DNA from: JBGTIS01 sp041745535
GTDB lineage: Bacteria > Bacteroidota > Bacteroidia > Cytophagales > Cyclobacteriaceae
Reading direction: 5' to 3'
Length of the DNA: 25,153 nt
Assembly (NCBI GenBank): GCA_041745535.1
Contig: JBGTIS010000310.1
Span: 1 to 25,153, forward strand
The notes below the pieces were generated by a model. The model was given only the letters and a program-made list of their open reading frames with translations. It was not told where the DNA came from and made no database searches. Both the position numbers and the translations under genes were made by a program. Each line of letters opens with the position of its first letter. Position 1 is the stretch's first letter. Shown here in pieces: positions 8,800 through 17,206 of the stretch.

Positions 8800-9534
8800 T
8801 TATTTCTTAAAAGGGATTCTGTAAAAAACGTAATAATCAAAACCAAAGCTGGTGCGGTCTTCCCCTTTGCTGCCAAAGCCGGGTACATCGTATGGAATCA
8901 GGGAAGGATCGCCTTTTATACTTTTCAGAAAGCGAAACTGCATGGTGTAACCAAAAAAGATATTGCTCACAATTTTAATTTTCATGCCCGCCACCATTTC
9001 CAGCCACCAGGCAGTTTGATTAATGTTTTGCCGGTTAAAAGTATAGTCGCCCCAAACCGGGTTTTTCGCGTCAAAGGTAACATCACTTTTCATGTTACTT
9101 TGCGCGTACCGCAGGCCAAAAGTAACTACATTGTTATTGGCTTTCTGGCTTTTGGTCTCTTTGTCTTTAAAAAAATTCACATCCACCCCAACTTTAAAAT
9201 AGTTGCCCCGGGTAGTATACTGATAGGGCAACACAATGGCAGTGTCGGAGGCTGCCTCGGCCAATCCTCTGGCATATTCGGTATGCCCAAAGTCGGCTAC
9301 CAGCATATACCGGTCTAACGCCAGGTCGGCCTCAAGCGAATATTCTTTGTTAACCGCATCGAAAAAAGAAGCTTTTAACGCATCGGTGATGGAAACGCCT
9401 ACACGCAGAGCAGCAGGGGTAAAGTTACGTACGGTATCAGGCGGTACTGGCAGCCTGATGTCCTGGCAAACTGCCACTTCCGTAAAGATGAGCAGGCAGC
9501 TAAGGCTAAGGAAAGATTTCCACATTAAGGTCAT
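8800..9534 (-). CDS. DUF6048 family outer-membrane beta-barrel-like protein
   Basis: A 244-residue exported protein with a signal peptide ending near CLLIFTEVAVCQ. The rest consists of alternating amphipathic strands (GNYFKVGVDVNFF, NNVVTFGLRYAQSNM, IKIVSNIFFGYTMQFRFL) and ends FYRIPFKK, as in a small outer-membrane barrel. It resembles DUF6048, a Bacteroidota family of unknown function that sits next to DUF6452 genes. The start (ATG 9534) lies inside the end of the DUF6452 gene, overlapping it by 29 bases, or 20 if the internal ATG three codons later is used. The two are thus likely translationally coupled. Confidence 0.75.
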   Translation of the reverse strand: MTLMWKSFLSLSCLLIFTEVAVCQDIRLPVPPDTVRNFTPAALRVGVSITDALKASFFDAVNKEYSLEADLALDRYMLVADFGHTEYARGLAEAASDTAIVLPYQYTTRGNYFKVGVDVNFFKDKETKSQKANNNVVTFGLRYAQSNMKSDVTFDAKNPVWGDYTFNRQNINQTAWWLEMVAGMKIKIVSNIFFGYTMQFRFLKSIKGDPSLIPYDVPGFGSKGEDRTSFGFDYYVFYRIPFKK

Positions 9535-10372
9535 GATAACTTCTTAAATCTCGATTGATAATGGCAATGGAATCAAGGCTGGTATGTACCAATTGCAGGG
9601 TGTCGTACAGTATCTGAGGCGCGCACACCCGTGCGATCTGCTCCATTCTTTCAATGTAACGGAACGTAAGCGTATCTACAACCGGTATCCCTTCCACCGT
9701 TTTCTGAAAGAAATATCGCGCCTGTTCTTTTCCGGCCTGTACCGGTAGCCTTACGGATGACAATGTATCGTTGGTGTACAAAATTTTTCCCTGGTCATCG
9801 TATACTGAGTTGTAGAAAAAAGCGGTATCAATTTTCTGACGCTTTGCAGATAACTTAAAAAAGTCAGCTTTAATTTCAGCAATATTCTGGTTCAGGCAAC
9901 TGTATACATCTATATTGACCGAATTGTCGGTATCCACTTTACTTTTAAGCACGAGGGTAGAGTCAAAGCTGGTAGCAGCAACGCTGAGTTCGGCATAGCG
10001 CTGGTCAAACCCGCATTCCGGTGAAATGAGCAACTGTTCTGTTTTATAGGCCAGGGTAAGCGTATCCACCCTGTCTTTTCTGAAAAAATAAAAGGTGGAA
10101 GTGTTTGCCTCCGGGTTAAGGGGTAAAATCGTATTTGTGAGCGTGGTATCAGGCCAGGAAATCAGCACATTATCTTCGGTAACCACATTTACCATAAAAA
10201 GGGTATCGCCCTGGCTAATTCTGGCTATGCGCTTGAAAGCCACTTTTACCAGCGAACCGTTTTCTGTAGTGCAAACGGTATTTTTTTCACATGCCGTGGC
10301 GAATACAAAAAAAGAAAGGAAAAAGAGTAATACAGAATGTGTTCTTAAAAAGTGTATGCTATTGAAACTCAT
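9506..10372 (-). CDS. DUF6452-like lipoprotein with an internal domain duplication
   Basis: A 288-residue lipoprotein: a hydrophobic leader then a lipobox ending FATAC with Cys28. It resembles DUF6452, a Bacteroidota family of unknown function paired with DUF6048. It appears to hold two tandem copies of the domain. Residues ~34-157 and ~159-287 share a leading Cys (34, 159), a YFF…VDTLT segment (95-106 and 220-236), a second Cys (120, 250) and a closing NIDVY / NVEIF strand. The ATG overlaps the stop of an 8-codon leader ORF that carries a perfect Shine-Dalgarno sequence (separate entry). It heads the operon DUF6452-DUF6048-hydrolase. Confidence 0.72.
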   Translation of the reverse strand: MSFNSIHFLRTHSVLLFFLSFFVFATACEKNTVCTTENGSLVKVAFKRIARISQGDTLFMVNVVTEDNVLISWPDTTLTNTILPLNPEANTSTFYFFRKDRVDTLTLAYKTEQLLISPECGFDQRYAELSVAATSFDSTLVLKSKVDTDNSVNIDVYSCLNQNIAEIKADFFKLSAKRQKIDTAFFYNSVYDDQGKILYTNDTLSSVRLPVQAGKEQARYFFQKTVEGIPVVDTLTFRYIERMEQIARVCAPQILYDTLQLVHTSLDSIAIINRDLRSYHDLNVEIFP

Positions 10373-10395
10373 ATTTTAGCTGGTAAATCTTTCAT
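10369..10395 (-). CDS. Leader peptide MKDLPAKI overlapping the DUF6452 start
   Basis: A nine-codon frame (ATG 10395 to TGA 10371-10369) sits just before the DUF6452 gene. Its stop overlaps the DUF6452 ATG as ATGA, and it is preceded by a perfect Shine-Dalgarno (10403-10413). Nothing else in this stretch would use that site: for the DUF6452 ATG itself it is over 30 bases away. Translation of the leader would deliver terminating ribosomes to the lipoprotein gene. The peptide is too short for homology; its role is inferred from position only. Confidence 0.45.
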   Translation of the reverse strand: MKDLPAKI

Positions 10396-10402
10396 GCGTT
10401 TA

Positions 10403-10413
10403 TCACCTCCTTT
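10403..10413 (-). promoter_or_regulatory. Perfect Shine-Dalgarno sequence AAAGGAGGTGA
   Basis: On the minus strand AAAGGAGGTGA matches the 16S rRNA 3' tail at all 11 positions, 7 bases before the leader ATG (10 bases from GGAGG). No other gene start in this window has a comparable site. In Bacteroidia the anti-SD is known to be sequestered in the ribosome (the bS21/bS18/bS6 pocket in Flavobacterium), and strong SDs are rare and linked to special control, as at rpsU. Confidence 0.7.
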
Positions 10414-10488
10414 GTTATCACATTGTTGCAATTACGGGTCTTTTACTGTTTTACCACCCAACTGTTCGTTATTTGCGAAACCGTTTGC

Positions 10489-10496
10489 TAATTTTG
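10489..10496 (+). promoter_or_regulatory. Bacteroidota -7 promoter box TAATTTTG before rimO
   Basis: TAATTTTG fits the Bacteroidota -7 consensus TAnnTTTG exactly. The -33 region is only a weak match (TTCG at 10465-10468). Transcription would start around 10503-10506, about 30 bases before the preferred rimO TTG and downstream of the alternative TTG at 10473, which argues against that longer start. Confidence 0.45.
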
Positions 10497-10535
10497 CCGT
10501 TGATTAGTGCCGCACCAACCAACAAAGGTAAAGGA

Positions 10536-11876
10536 TTGAAAACAAAAGGATTAAAAAAAGATAAAGTAAATATTGTAACGCTGGGTTGTTCCAAAAACCT
10601 GGTAGATTCCGAAGTAATGCTCACCCAACTGAAGGGTAATGGCATTCACGCTACCCATGAGTCGGAAAAAGCAGGTGCGAACATTGTTATCGTGAATACC
10701 TGTGGTTTTATCGACAACGCCAAACAGGAATCCATCGATACGATTTTGCGGTATGCGGAAGCCAAAAACGAGGGAAAAATTGAAAAGCTATACGTAACCG
10801 GTTGCCTTTCTCAACGCTATAAAGACGATCTGGAAAAGGAGATTCCTGAAGTGGACGCGTATTTTGGTACCATGGACCTGCCTTTTCTGTTGCGCAAATT
10901 CAATGCGGATTATAAGCACGAACTGGTTGGAGAGCGCATTACTACCACAGCCCGGCATTTTTCATACCTGAAAATTTCTGAGGGCTGCGACCGGCCCTGT
11001 TCTTTCTGTGCCATTCCGCTGATGCGGGGCAAACATCGTTCAAAGCCCATTGAAGAAATTGTGAAGGAAGCAAGCACCCTGGCTAAAAATGGTACCAAAG
11101 AACTGTTGCTGATTGCCCAGGATTCTACCTACTATGGGCTGGACCTTTACAGGAAAAGAAATTTATCGGAATTGCTCAGACATCTCTCTGATGTACCGGG
11201 CATTGAATGGATTCGCCTGCATTATGCTTTTCCTTCCGGTTTTCCGCTGGATGTGCTGGATGTAATGGCCGAGCGCCCTAACATTTGCAATTACCTGGAT
11301 ATGCCGCTGCAACACGGATCCACCAAAATGCTGCGACTGATGCGTCGGGGCACTACCCGCGAAAAAACAGCGCGACTGATCAGTACCATCCGGGAAAAAA
11401 TTCCTGGCCTTACCCTGCGCACCACTTTAATTGCCGGACATCCGGGCGAAACCCGGCAGGATTTTGAAGAAATGATGGATTTTGTAGAGGAAACGCGATT
11501 TGACCGGCTGGGCATTTTTCCTTATTCACATGAAGAAGGGACCCATGCTTTTGGTATGGACAACAATGTTCCAGAAAAACTGAAACAAGCGCGGGCCAAT
11601 GCCGTTATGGAATTGCAAGAGCAAATTTCCTTTCAAAAAAATCAGGAGAAAATAGGAAACGTGTACAAGGTCTTGATCGATCGTAAAGAAGGTGGGTATT
11701 TTATAGGCCGGACGGAAGCCGATTCGCCTGAGGTAGATAATGAAGTATTGATTCCGGCAGAAAACCATTACCTGAGACTTGGAGATTTCGCTCAGATTAG
11801 CATCCATGATGCTTCGGCATTTGACCTGTTTGGAGAGCCCGCGCAGGTGCTGCCCTTGCAAAAAATTACGACATAA
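10536..11876 (+). CDS. rimO: Ribosomal protein S12 methylthiotransferase RimO
   Basis: This radical-SAM enzyme adds a methylthio group to the conserved Asp of ribosomal protein uS12, using two 4Fe-4S clusters. The protein (446 residues from this start) has the UPF0004 cysteines C18, C56 and C90 (GCSKN, TCGF, TGCLSQRY), then the radical-SAM triad C151-x3-C155-x2-C158 in EGCDRPCSFCAIP, and a C-terminal TRAM domain (~380-446). There is no ATG upstream of the conserved region. TTG 10536 gives MKTKGLKKDKVNIVTLG, the normal family start, preceded by purine-rich AAAGGTAAAGGA. A longer frame from TTG 10473 would start before the likely promoter. Eight bases separate it from bshC, so they form an operon. 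Confidence 0.93.
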   Translation: MKTKGLKKDKVNIVTLGCSKNLVDSEVMLTQLKGNGIHATHESEKAGANIVIVNTCGFIDNAKQESIDTILRYAEAKNEGKIEKLYVTGCLSQRYKDDLEKEIPEVDAYFGTMDLPFLLRKFNADYKHELVGERITTTARHFSYLKISEGCDRPCSFCAIPLMRGKHRSKPIEEIVKEASTLAKNGTKELLLIAQDSTYYGLDLYRKRNLSELLRHLSDVPGIEWIRLHYAFPSGFPLDVLDVMAERPNICNYLDMPLQHGSTKMLRLMRRGTTREKTARLISTIREKIPGLTLRTTLIAGHPGETRQDFEEMMDFVEETRFDRLGIFPYSHEEGTHAFGMDNNVPEKLKQARANAVMELQEQISFQKNQEKIGNVYKVLIDRKEGGYFIGRTEADSPEVDNEVLIPAENHYLRLGDFAQISIHDASAFDLFGEPAQVLPLQKITT

Positions 11877-11884
11877 TTACAAGC

Positions 11885-13450
11885 ATGACCTTAGAGCAAT
11901 TACCCCTGGAAGATACGCATAGTTTTTCCGATCTGTTTTTAGCCTATTTATCCGGTACCGAATCTCTCAAAAATTTTTATAATCATCCGCCTGTTCTGGA
12001 AAGCTTTGAAAAGCAGATAAAAGAAAAATCTTTCCCGAAAGAAACCCGGCATATCCTGCAAAAAGCATTGCAAAAGCAATACGATGGCTTTGACAAATCG
12101 GCATCGCTGGTTAAAAACATAGAATCGGTTACCGATGAAAAAACTTTTACGGTAACCACCGGCCATCAGCTGAATATTTTTACAGGGCCTTTGTACTTTA
12201 TCTATAAAATTATTACGGTAATTAATGCCTGCAAAGAACTGCAGAAAAAATATCCGGAATACCGTTTCGTACCCGTATACTGGATGGCTTCTGAAGACCA
12301 CGATTTTGAAGAAATTAACCACTTTCAGTTATTTGGTAAAACTTACCAGTGGGAAACCGAGCAAAAAGGAGCTGTAGGCCGATTTAATCCCAATAGCATC
12401 GAGTCGGTACTGGACGATTTGCCTGAAAGAATTGAATTGTTCGAAAAAGCCTATCGCGAACACAAAACCCTGGCCGATGCCACCCGATGTTACGTAAACG
12501 ATCTGTTTGGCGAAGAAGGGCTGGTAGTGCTGGATGCCGACGATGCTGACCTGAAAGCCTGTTTTCAGGAAGTAATGCTGGACGACGTGTCGCGACATAT
12601 CGCTAAAAAGCTGGTAGACGATACCTCTACAAAGCTGGAAGAATTGGGGTATAAGAGCCAGGTATATGCTCGGGAAATCAATTTCTTTTACCTGGACGAT
12701 CAGCTTCGGGAACGGATTGTGTATGAAAAAGGGAATTATTATGTAGTGAATACGGAAAAGAAGTTTTCTGAAGCGGAAATAAAAGCACTCATTCAGCAAC
12801 ATCCTGAAAAATTCAGCCCCAACGTAATTCTTCGCCCCCTGTACCAGGAGATGATATTGCCAAACCTTGCCTATGTGGGTGGCTCCGCCGAAATAGTGTA
12901 CTGGCTGCAACTTAAGTCTGTTTTTGATCATTTTAATACGGCCTTTCCTGTTTTAATGCCCCGCAATTTCGCGCTTGTGATCAGCAAAGCGCATTCGAGG
13001 CGTATGCGCAAAATTTCATTGAACTACCGCGATTTGTTTATGGAAACCCAAAGCCTGATCAGCAAATTTCTGGAAGCAAACGCCGAACACAGCCTGCAGC
13101 TGAAGCAGGAAAAAAAGGTAATGGAAGAAGTATTCGCTTCTATTAAACACAAAGCCATGGCCGTGGATAAAAGTCTGGAAGGATTTATTGGCGCGGAAAT
13201 TAATGAAATAGACAAAATACTGATTGTTATAGAAAAAAGGTTGAAAAAATCGGAAGAGAAAAATCAGGCTACCGCGGTGAAACAAATTGAAACCCTCAAA
13301 GAAAAATTATTTCCCGGCAATTCATTACAGGAAAGAAAAGACAATTTTTTGAACTTCTATATCAATAACCTGAAATTTATTGAGGAAGTAACCAGTCAGT
13401 TAGCACCTTTCGACTATCGGTTTAATGTATTAATAGAAGAAGACTCTTAG
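11885..13450 (+). CDS. bshC: Bacillithiol biosynthesis cysteine-adding enzyme BshC
   Basis: The putative last enzyme of bacillithiol synthesis, adding cysteine to GlcN-malate. Family stretches seen are VTTGHQLNIFTGPLYFIYK (residues ~93-111), VPVYWMASEDHDFEEI (~132-147), VLDADDADLK (~215-224) and RPLYQEMILPNLAYVGG (~317-333). A long predicted coiled coil (~395-475, rich in Lys and Glu) and a C-terminal FNVLIEEDS follow. Its 521 residues match the family length. It is cytosolic, with no signal peptide. It starts 8 bases after rimO and must be co-transcribed. bshA and bshB are not in the window. Bacillithiol is known in several Bacteroidota. Confidence 0.93.
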   Translation: MTLEQLPLEDTHSFSDLFLAYLSGTESLKNFYNHPPVLESFEKQIKEKSFPKETRHILQKALQKQYDGFDKSASLVKNIESVTDEKTFTVTTGHQLNIFTGPLYFIYKIITVINACKELQKKYPEYRFVPVYWMASEDHDFEEINHFQLFGKTYQWETEQKGAVGRFNPNSIESVLDDLPERIELFEKAYREHKTLADATRCYVNDLFGEEGLVVLDADDADLKACFQEVMLDDVSRHIAKKLVDDTSTKLEELGYKSQVYAREINFFYLDDQLRERIVYEKGNYYVVNTEKKFSEAEIKALIQQHPEKFSPNVILRPLYQEMILPNLAYVGGSAEIVYWLQLKSVFDHFNTAFPVLMPRNFALVISKAHSRRMRKISLNYRDLFMETQSLISKFLEANAEHSLQLKQEKKVMEEVFASIKHKAMAVDKSLEGFIGAEINEIDKILIVIEKRLKKSEEKNQATAVKQIETLKEKLFPGNSLQERKDNFLNFYINNLKFIEEVTSQLAPFDYRFNVLIEEDS

Positions 13451-13594
13451 TACAAAGCTTTGTTTATTAATTTCGCATAAACCGCTCCCTCTAGTATATT
13501 TAGCTTCCAAAACGTTATACTTTTACTTTTTTAAGATAGATTTACACCATATTTTATCTTTATATAAGTGAATTTAAATAAAACGCGCTGTGTT

Positions 13595-13684
13595 ATGGCT
13601 GAAAATATAGACCATCGTATTTCTCAGGCTGGCATTGGGTTTAAAAATGAACCGGCCTGTGAAAATCAAAAATTAAGCATATGA
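13595..13684 (+). CDS. Possible 29-residue leader ORF coupled to trkA
   Basis: An ATG at 13595 opens a 30-codon frame (begins MAENIDHRISQAG) whose TGA (13682-13684) overlaps the trkA ATG (13681-13683) as ATGA. It is the only ATG-started frame in the 230-base gap and runs right up to trkA. There is no Shine-Dalgarno, hydrophobic segment or known motif. It may be a leader peptide, a small protein or chance. The rest of the gap (13451-13594) is AT-rich; TATCTTTA at 13555-13562 is a weak -7-box candidate. Confidence 0.35.
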   Translation: MAENIDHRISQAGIGFKNEPACENQKLSI

Positions 13685-15021
13685 AAATAATTATCGCGGG
13701 GGCAGGGGATATTGGCGTACACCTGGCCAAGTTGCTTTCTTACGAAAACCAGGATATCACGATTATCGACCTTAATCCTGAGCGGCTTCGGCAAATAGGC
13801 AATCAGATTGACGTAGCTACCATTCGGGGGAGTTCCACTTCTTTTAAAACGTTGCAGGAGGCCAATGTGGGCGAATCTGATCTGCTGATCGCCGTTACCG
13901 ACCTGGAAGCAGTAAATCTGGCAACGTCCTTTATCGCGAAAAATCTGGGAGCAAAACGCACCATTGCCCGGATTTCCAACGAAGAGTTTCTGTATAGTAA
14001 AGATATTTTTGACCTTAAAAACGCGGGTATCGATGAACTCATCTCACCCGAATCGCTGGCAGCGCGCGAAATTAAGCGGTTGTTGCGAAAAGCCGCGGTA
14101 ACCGATACTTTCGAGTTCGATCAGGGAATCCTGTCATTAATTGGTATATCGGTGAATGATGAAAGCCGATTGGTAAATCGTACTTTGTCAGAAACAGCAA
14201 GGTTAAATCCGGACAACACCTTTATTACGGTGGCGGTGCTACGGGGTAGCCAAACTATTATCCCCAAAGGAGATACCATTATACATCCGAATGACCATGT
14301 CTATTTTATTGTACAACCCGACGGCGTAGATCATGTATTGAGCCTCACCGGTAAAAAGAAAATAGAAATCAAGGATCTGATGATTCTGGGTGGCAGCAAA
14401 GCCGGCGTGCATACAGCCAGAAAACTGAGCGGTACTTACCGGATCAAAATAATTGAGCAGGATAAGGAAAAATGTTTTGAGCTGGCCGATCAGATTCCCA
14501 ATGTGCTGGTAATTAATGGCGACGGACGGAATGTGGAGTTGCTGGAGGAAGAAGGTTTAGGGAATATGGATGCCTTTATCGCGTTAACCGGAAATTCGGA
14601 AACCAATATCCTCAGCTGTTTGGTAGCCAAAGACAAAGGTGTAAAAAAAACCATCGCCATGGTAGAAAACATGGATTACATCCATTTGAGCCAGAATATG
14701 GGCGTAGATACCATGATTAATAAAAAGCTGATCGCGGCTAATTTTATTTTCAGGTACATCAGAAAAGGGCAGGTAGTTTCGCTAACCGGTATTCACGGTG
14801 TAGAGGCCGAAATTCTGGAATACGAAATCAAAGATAACTGTAAAATAACCAGCAAAGAGTTAAAAAATCTGGATTTCCCAAAAGAAGCAGTAATTGGTGG
14901 CGTCATCAGAAATGGGAAGGGTTATATTGCCATGGGTAATTTTAAGTTCAATGTTCACGATAGGGTAGTAGTGCTTAGTAAAAGAGAAGCCCTGCCTGAA
15001 GTAGAAAATTTTTTTAAGTAA
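13681..15021 (+). CDS. trkA: Trk potassium uptake regulatory subunit TrkA
   Basis: The cytosolic NAD(H)/nucleotide-binding gating subunit of the Trk K+ system. Its 446 residues form two RCK halves: RCK-N 1 with GAGDIG (7-12) and the acidic residue D30 ending strand two, TrkA-C around 140-220, RCK-N 2 with GGSKAG (237-242), and a second TrkA-C (~370-446). This two-repeat form is typical of TrkA rather than KtrA. trkH follows directly. The stop at 15021 and the trkH ATG are separated by 57 bases that hold only a 14-codon frame. Start and stop are unambiguous. Confidence 0.95.
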   Translation: MKIIIAGAGDIGVHLAKLLSYENQDITIIDLNPERLRQIGNQIDVATIRGSSTSFKTLQEANVGESDLLIAVTDLEAVNLATSFIAKNLGAKRTIARISNEEFLYSKDIFDLKNAGIDELISPESLAAREIKRLLRKAAVTDTFEFDQGILSLIGISVNDESRLVNRTLSETARLNPDNTFITVAVLRGSQTIIPKGDTIIHPNDHVYFIVQPDGVDHVLSLTGKKKIEIKDLMILGGSKAGVHTARKLSGTYRIKIIEQDKEKCFELADQIPNVLVINGDGRNVELLEEEGLGNMDAFIALTGNSETNILSCLVAKDKGVKKTIAMVENMDYIHLSQNMGVDTMINKKLIAANFIFRYIRKGQVVSLTGIHGVEAEILEYEIKDNCKITSKELKNLDFPKEAVIGGVIRNGKGYIAMGNFKFNVHDRVVVLSKREALPEVENFFK

Positions 15022-15078
15022 TGCCTGATATCCATTTCGATAGTTGGCCTGAATTTGTTTCTTAGATCCAGTATTTTC

Positions 15079-16536
15079 ATGAATTTTAATTGGAAGGTTA
15101 TTATTAACATCCTTGGTGTTTTGCTCGGTTTTAACGGGCTTTTTATGTTTTTTTGCCTTCCCTTCTCTTTTTTTTATAAAGAAAATGACTGGCTGTCCAT
15201 CGTGGTATCAGGCAGTATTTCCGTACTAATTGGCGGCGGTACCTGGCTCATTACCAAAAAACAAAAGGATAAAGAGTTGCGAAGGCGCGATGGTTTTCTG
15301 GTGGTAACCCTGGGTTGGGTACTGATATCTTTTTTTGGTTCTTTGCCCTATGTCTTCAGCGGCGCTATTCCCGGTTACCCGGATGCTTTTTTCGAATCGA
15401 TGTCGGGTTACACCACTACCGGGGCCACCATTCTGACCAACATTGAAGTACTGCCACGCGATATTATTTTCTGGCGCAGCCTTACCCAGTGGATCGGTGG
15501 TATGGGTATTATTGTATTAACTGTGGCCATTCTGCCCATTTTGGGTATTGGCGGCATGCAGCTGTTCCTGGCGGAAGCGCCTGGTATATCACCCGATAAA
15601 CTCAAACCCCGGATTCAGGATACGGCCAAAAGGCTCTGGATTATTTATCTCATCCTTACGCTTTTACAAACTGTGCTGCTCATTATTGGGGATATGAGCT
15701 TTTTTGATGCCATTAACCATAGCCTTACCACCATGGCTACCGGTGGCTTTTCCCCGAAAAACGCCAGTATTGCTTTTTATGAGTCACCTTACCTCCAATA
15801 TGTGATCATTATTTTTATGTTTCTGGCGGGCACCAGCTTTACGCTCAATTATTTTCTGATTAAAGGAAAACTGATAAAAGTGTGGCAGAATGAGGAGTTT
15901 CGCTATTACCTGTTTATTATCCTTATATTTTCTGTAATTGCTGCTGCTGGCGTTTTCTGGATAACCGGAGAAGATGTTGAACTCTCATTTCGGAATGCCT
16001 TGTTTCAGGTAGTTTCGGTAATCACAACCACAGGTTTCGTTACGGCTGATTATACGGCCTGGTCACCTTTTTTAACTACATTTTTCTTTCTGCTTATGTT
16101 TATTGGCGCTTCCGCCGGATCAACGGCGGGGGGGGTAAAAGTGGTACGGCATATTATCCTGCTTAAAAACAGTATTCAGGAAATGAACCGGCAGATCCAT
16201 CCTTCGGCAGTTATTCCGGTGCGGTTCAACGGTAAAGCCATTACCCAGGATATTACTTTTAATATTCTGGCATTCTTCATCATATATATTACCATATTTG
16301 TGCTGGGCGCCATCGGCATGGCACTGAGTGGCGTGGATTTTATGACGGCCATGGGCTCGGTAGCTACTTCGCTGGGAAACATAGGCCCTGGTATTGGCAC
16401 GGTGGGGCCCGTTGATAATTTTGCCCATATTCCTACCGCCGGTAAATGGATACTTTCATTTTTAATGTTGTTGGGAAGACTCGAATTATTTACCGTGCTC
16501 ATACTTTTTACCCCTTATTTCTGGAGCAGAAGGTAA
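15079..16536 (+). CDS. trkH: Trk potassium transporter channel subunit TrkH
   Basis: The inner-membrane K+-translocating subunit, 485 residues from ATG 15079 (MNFNWKVIINILG). A TTG 24 bases upstream would add eight residues with no support. The four pore loops of the SKT family are present: YTTTGAT (~111-117), MATGGFS (~219-225), TTTGFVT (~316-322) and SLGNIGP (~431-437). The filter glycines are all kept. The conserved GSTAGGVK before the last repeat is at ~347-354. It partners the TrkA encoded just upstream. The cyclo-ligase gene starts 37 bases downstream, probably on the same transcript. Confidence 0.94.
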   Translation: MNFNWKVIINILGVLLGFNGLFMFFCLPFSFFYKENDWLSIVVSGSISVLIGGGTWLITKKQKDKELRRRDGFLVVTLGWVLISFFGSLPYVFSGAIPGYPDAFFESMSGYTTTGATILTNIEVLPRDIIFWRSLTQWIGGMGIIVLTVAILPILGIGGMQLFLAEAPGISPDKLKPRIQDTAKRLWIIYLILTLLQTVLLIIGDMSFFDAINHSLTTMATGGFSPKNASIAFYESPYLQYVIIIFMFLAGTSFTLNYFLIKGKLIKVWQNEEFRYYLFIILIFSVIAAAGVFWITGEDVELSFRNALFQVVSVITTTGFVTADYTAWSPFLTTFFFLLMFIGASAGSTAGGVKVVRHIILLKNSIQEMNRQIHPSAVIPVRFNGKAITQDITFNILAFFIIYITIFVLGAIGMALSGVDFMTAMGSVATSLGNIGPGIGTVGPVDNFAHIPTAGKWILSFLMLLGRLELFTVLILFTPYFWSRR

Positions 16537-16573
16537 AAAAAATAGTTACATTAAGGGCATAAAAACTCCTGGC

Positions 16574-17146
16574 ATGCATAAGGCTGAACTCAGAAAACTA
16601 TACCTTACCAAAAGAGCCGCGCTTTCGGATGCGGCATTCAGCAAGAAGAATCGGGGAATTATTGAGAATTTTCTTGTTTTCTTCGATTTTAGTAAAATAA
16701 CCGCGATTCACTGTTTTTTGCCTATTATCAAGCAGCACGAAATAGATACCTGGCCAGTTATCCAAACCCTGTACAAGCAGCATATTAAAATTATTGTTTC
16801 AAAAAGCAACATGCAGGACAGTACCATGCAGCATTATCTGTTTGAACCCTGGACTAAAATAGTGGAAAATAAGTGGGGAATTCCCGAACCTGTAACCGGT
16901 ACCTTGTTTCCGGTAGCGCAAATCAATATGATATTACTCCCCCTGCTTACCTTCGATAAACACGGGCATCGGGTGGGGTATGGCAAAGGATTTTACGATC
17001 GGTTTTTACCCCAGTGCGCGCCGCATACCTTAAAAGTCGGATTCTCACATTTTCCGCCTGTAAGCAAAATTAGCGATGTGCAGTCCCATGATGTCAGCCT
17101 TGACTTTTGCATTACGCCAAAAAAAGTATGGGTGTTTAAAGCTTGA
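16574..17146 (+). CDS. 5-formyltetrahydrofolate cyclo-ligase
   Basis: Converts 5-formyl-THF to 5,10-methenyl-THF with ATP in the cytosol, recovering folate from a storage or inhibitory form. Its 190 residues match the family. The N-terminal KAELRKLYLTKRAAL helix has the basic residues used for ATP and folate phosphate, and GYGKGFYDRF (135-143) is the family's nucleotide-binding signature. LLPLLTFDKHGHRVGYG fits the family strand before it. It follows trkH by 37 bases and is probably read through from the trk promoter; there is no obvious functional link to potassium. It ends at a hairpin shared with the convergent gene. Confidence 0.92.
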   Translation: MHKAELRKLYLTKRAALSDAAFSKKNRGIIENFLVFFDFSKITAIHCFLPIIKQHEIDTWPVIQTLYKQHIKIIVSKSNMQDSTMQHYLFEPWTKIVENKWGIPEPVTGTLFPVAQINMILLPLLTFDKHGHRVGYGKGFYDRFLPQCAPHTLKVGFSHFPPVSKISDVQSHDVSLDFCITPKKVWVFKA

Positions 17147-17155
17147 AGTCGGAAG

Positions 17156-17190
17156 AATGTTGAATTGGGTTTACTCCATTCAACATTTTT
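17156..17190. terminator. Bidirectional terminator between convergent genes
   Basis: AATGTTGAAT (17156-17165) and ATTCAACATT (17178-17187) are exact inverted repeats around a 12-base loop, with T-rich sequence following on the plus strand. It lies in the 60-base gap between the convergent cyclo-ligase and second trkH genes and would serve both. Confidence 0.6.
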
Positions 17191-17206
17191 AATGCAACAT
17201 TTCAAA

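Noticed and set aside
10473..10535. Longer rimO start at TTG 10473
   Set aside because: It lies upstream of the likely promoter box and adds residues not typical of RimO.
15021..15065. 14-codon frame overlapping the trkA stop (TAATG) before trkH
   Set aside because: It is very short, ends 13 bases before the trkH start and has no binding site; chance is likely.
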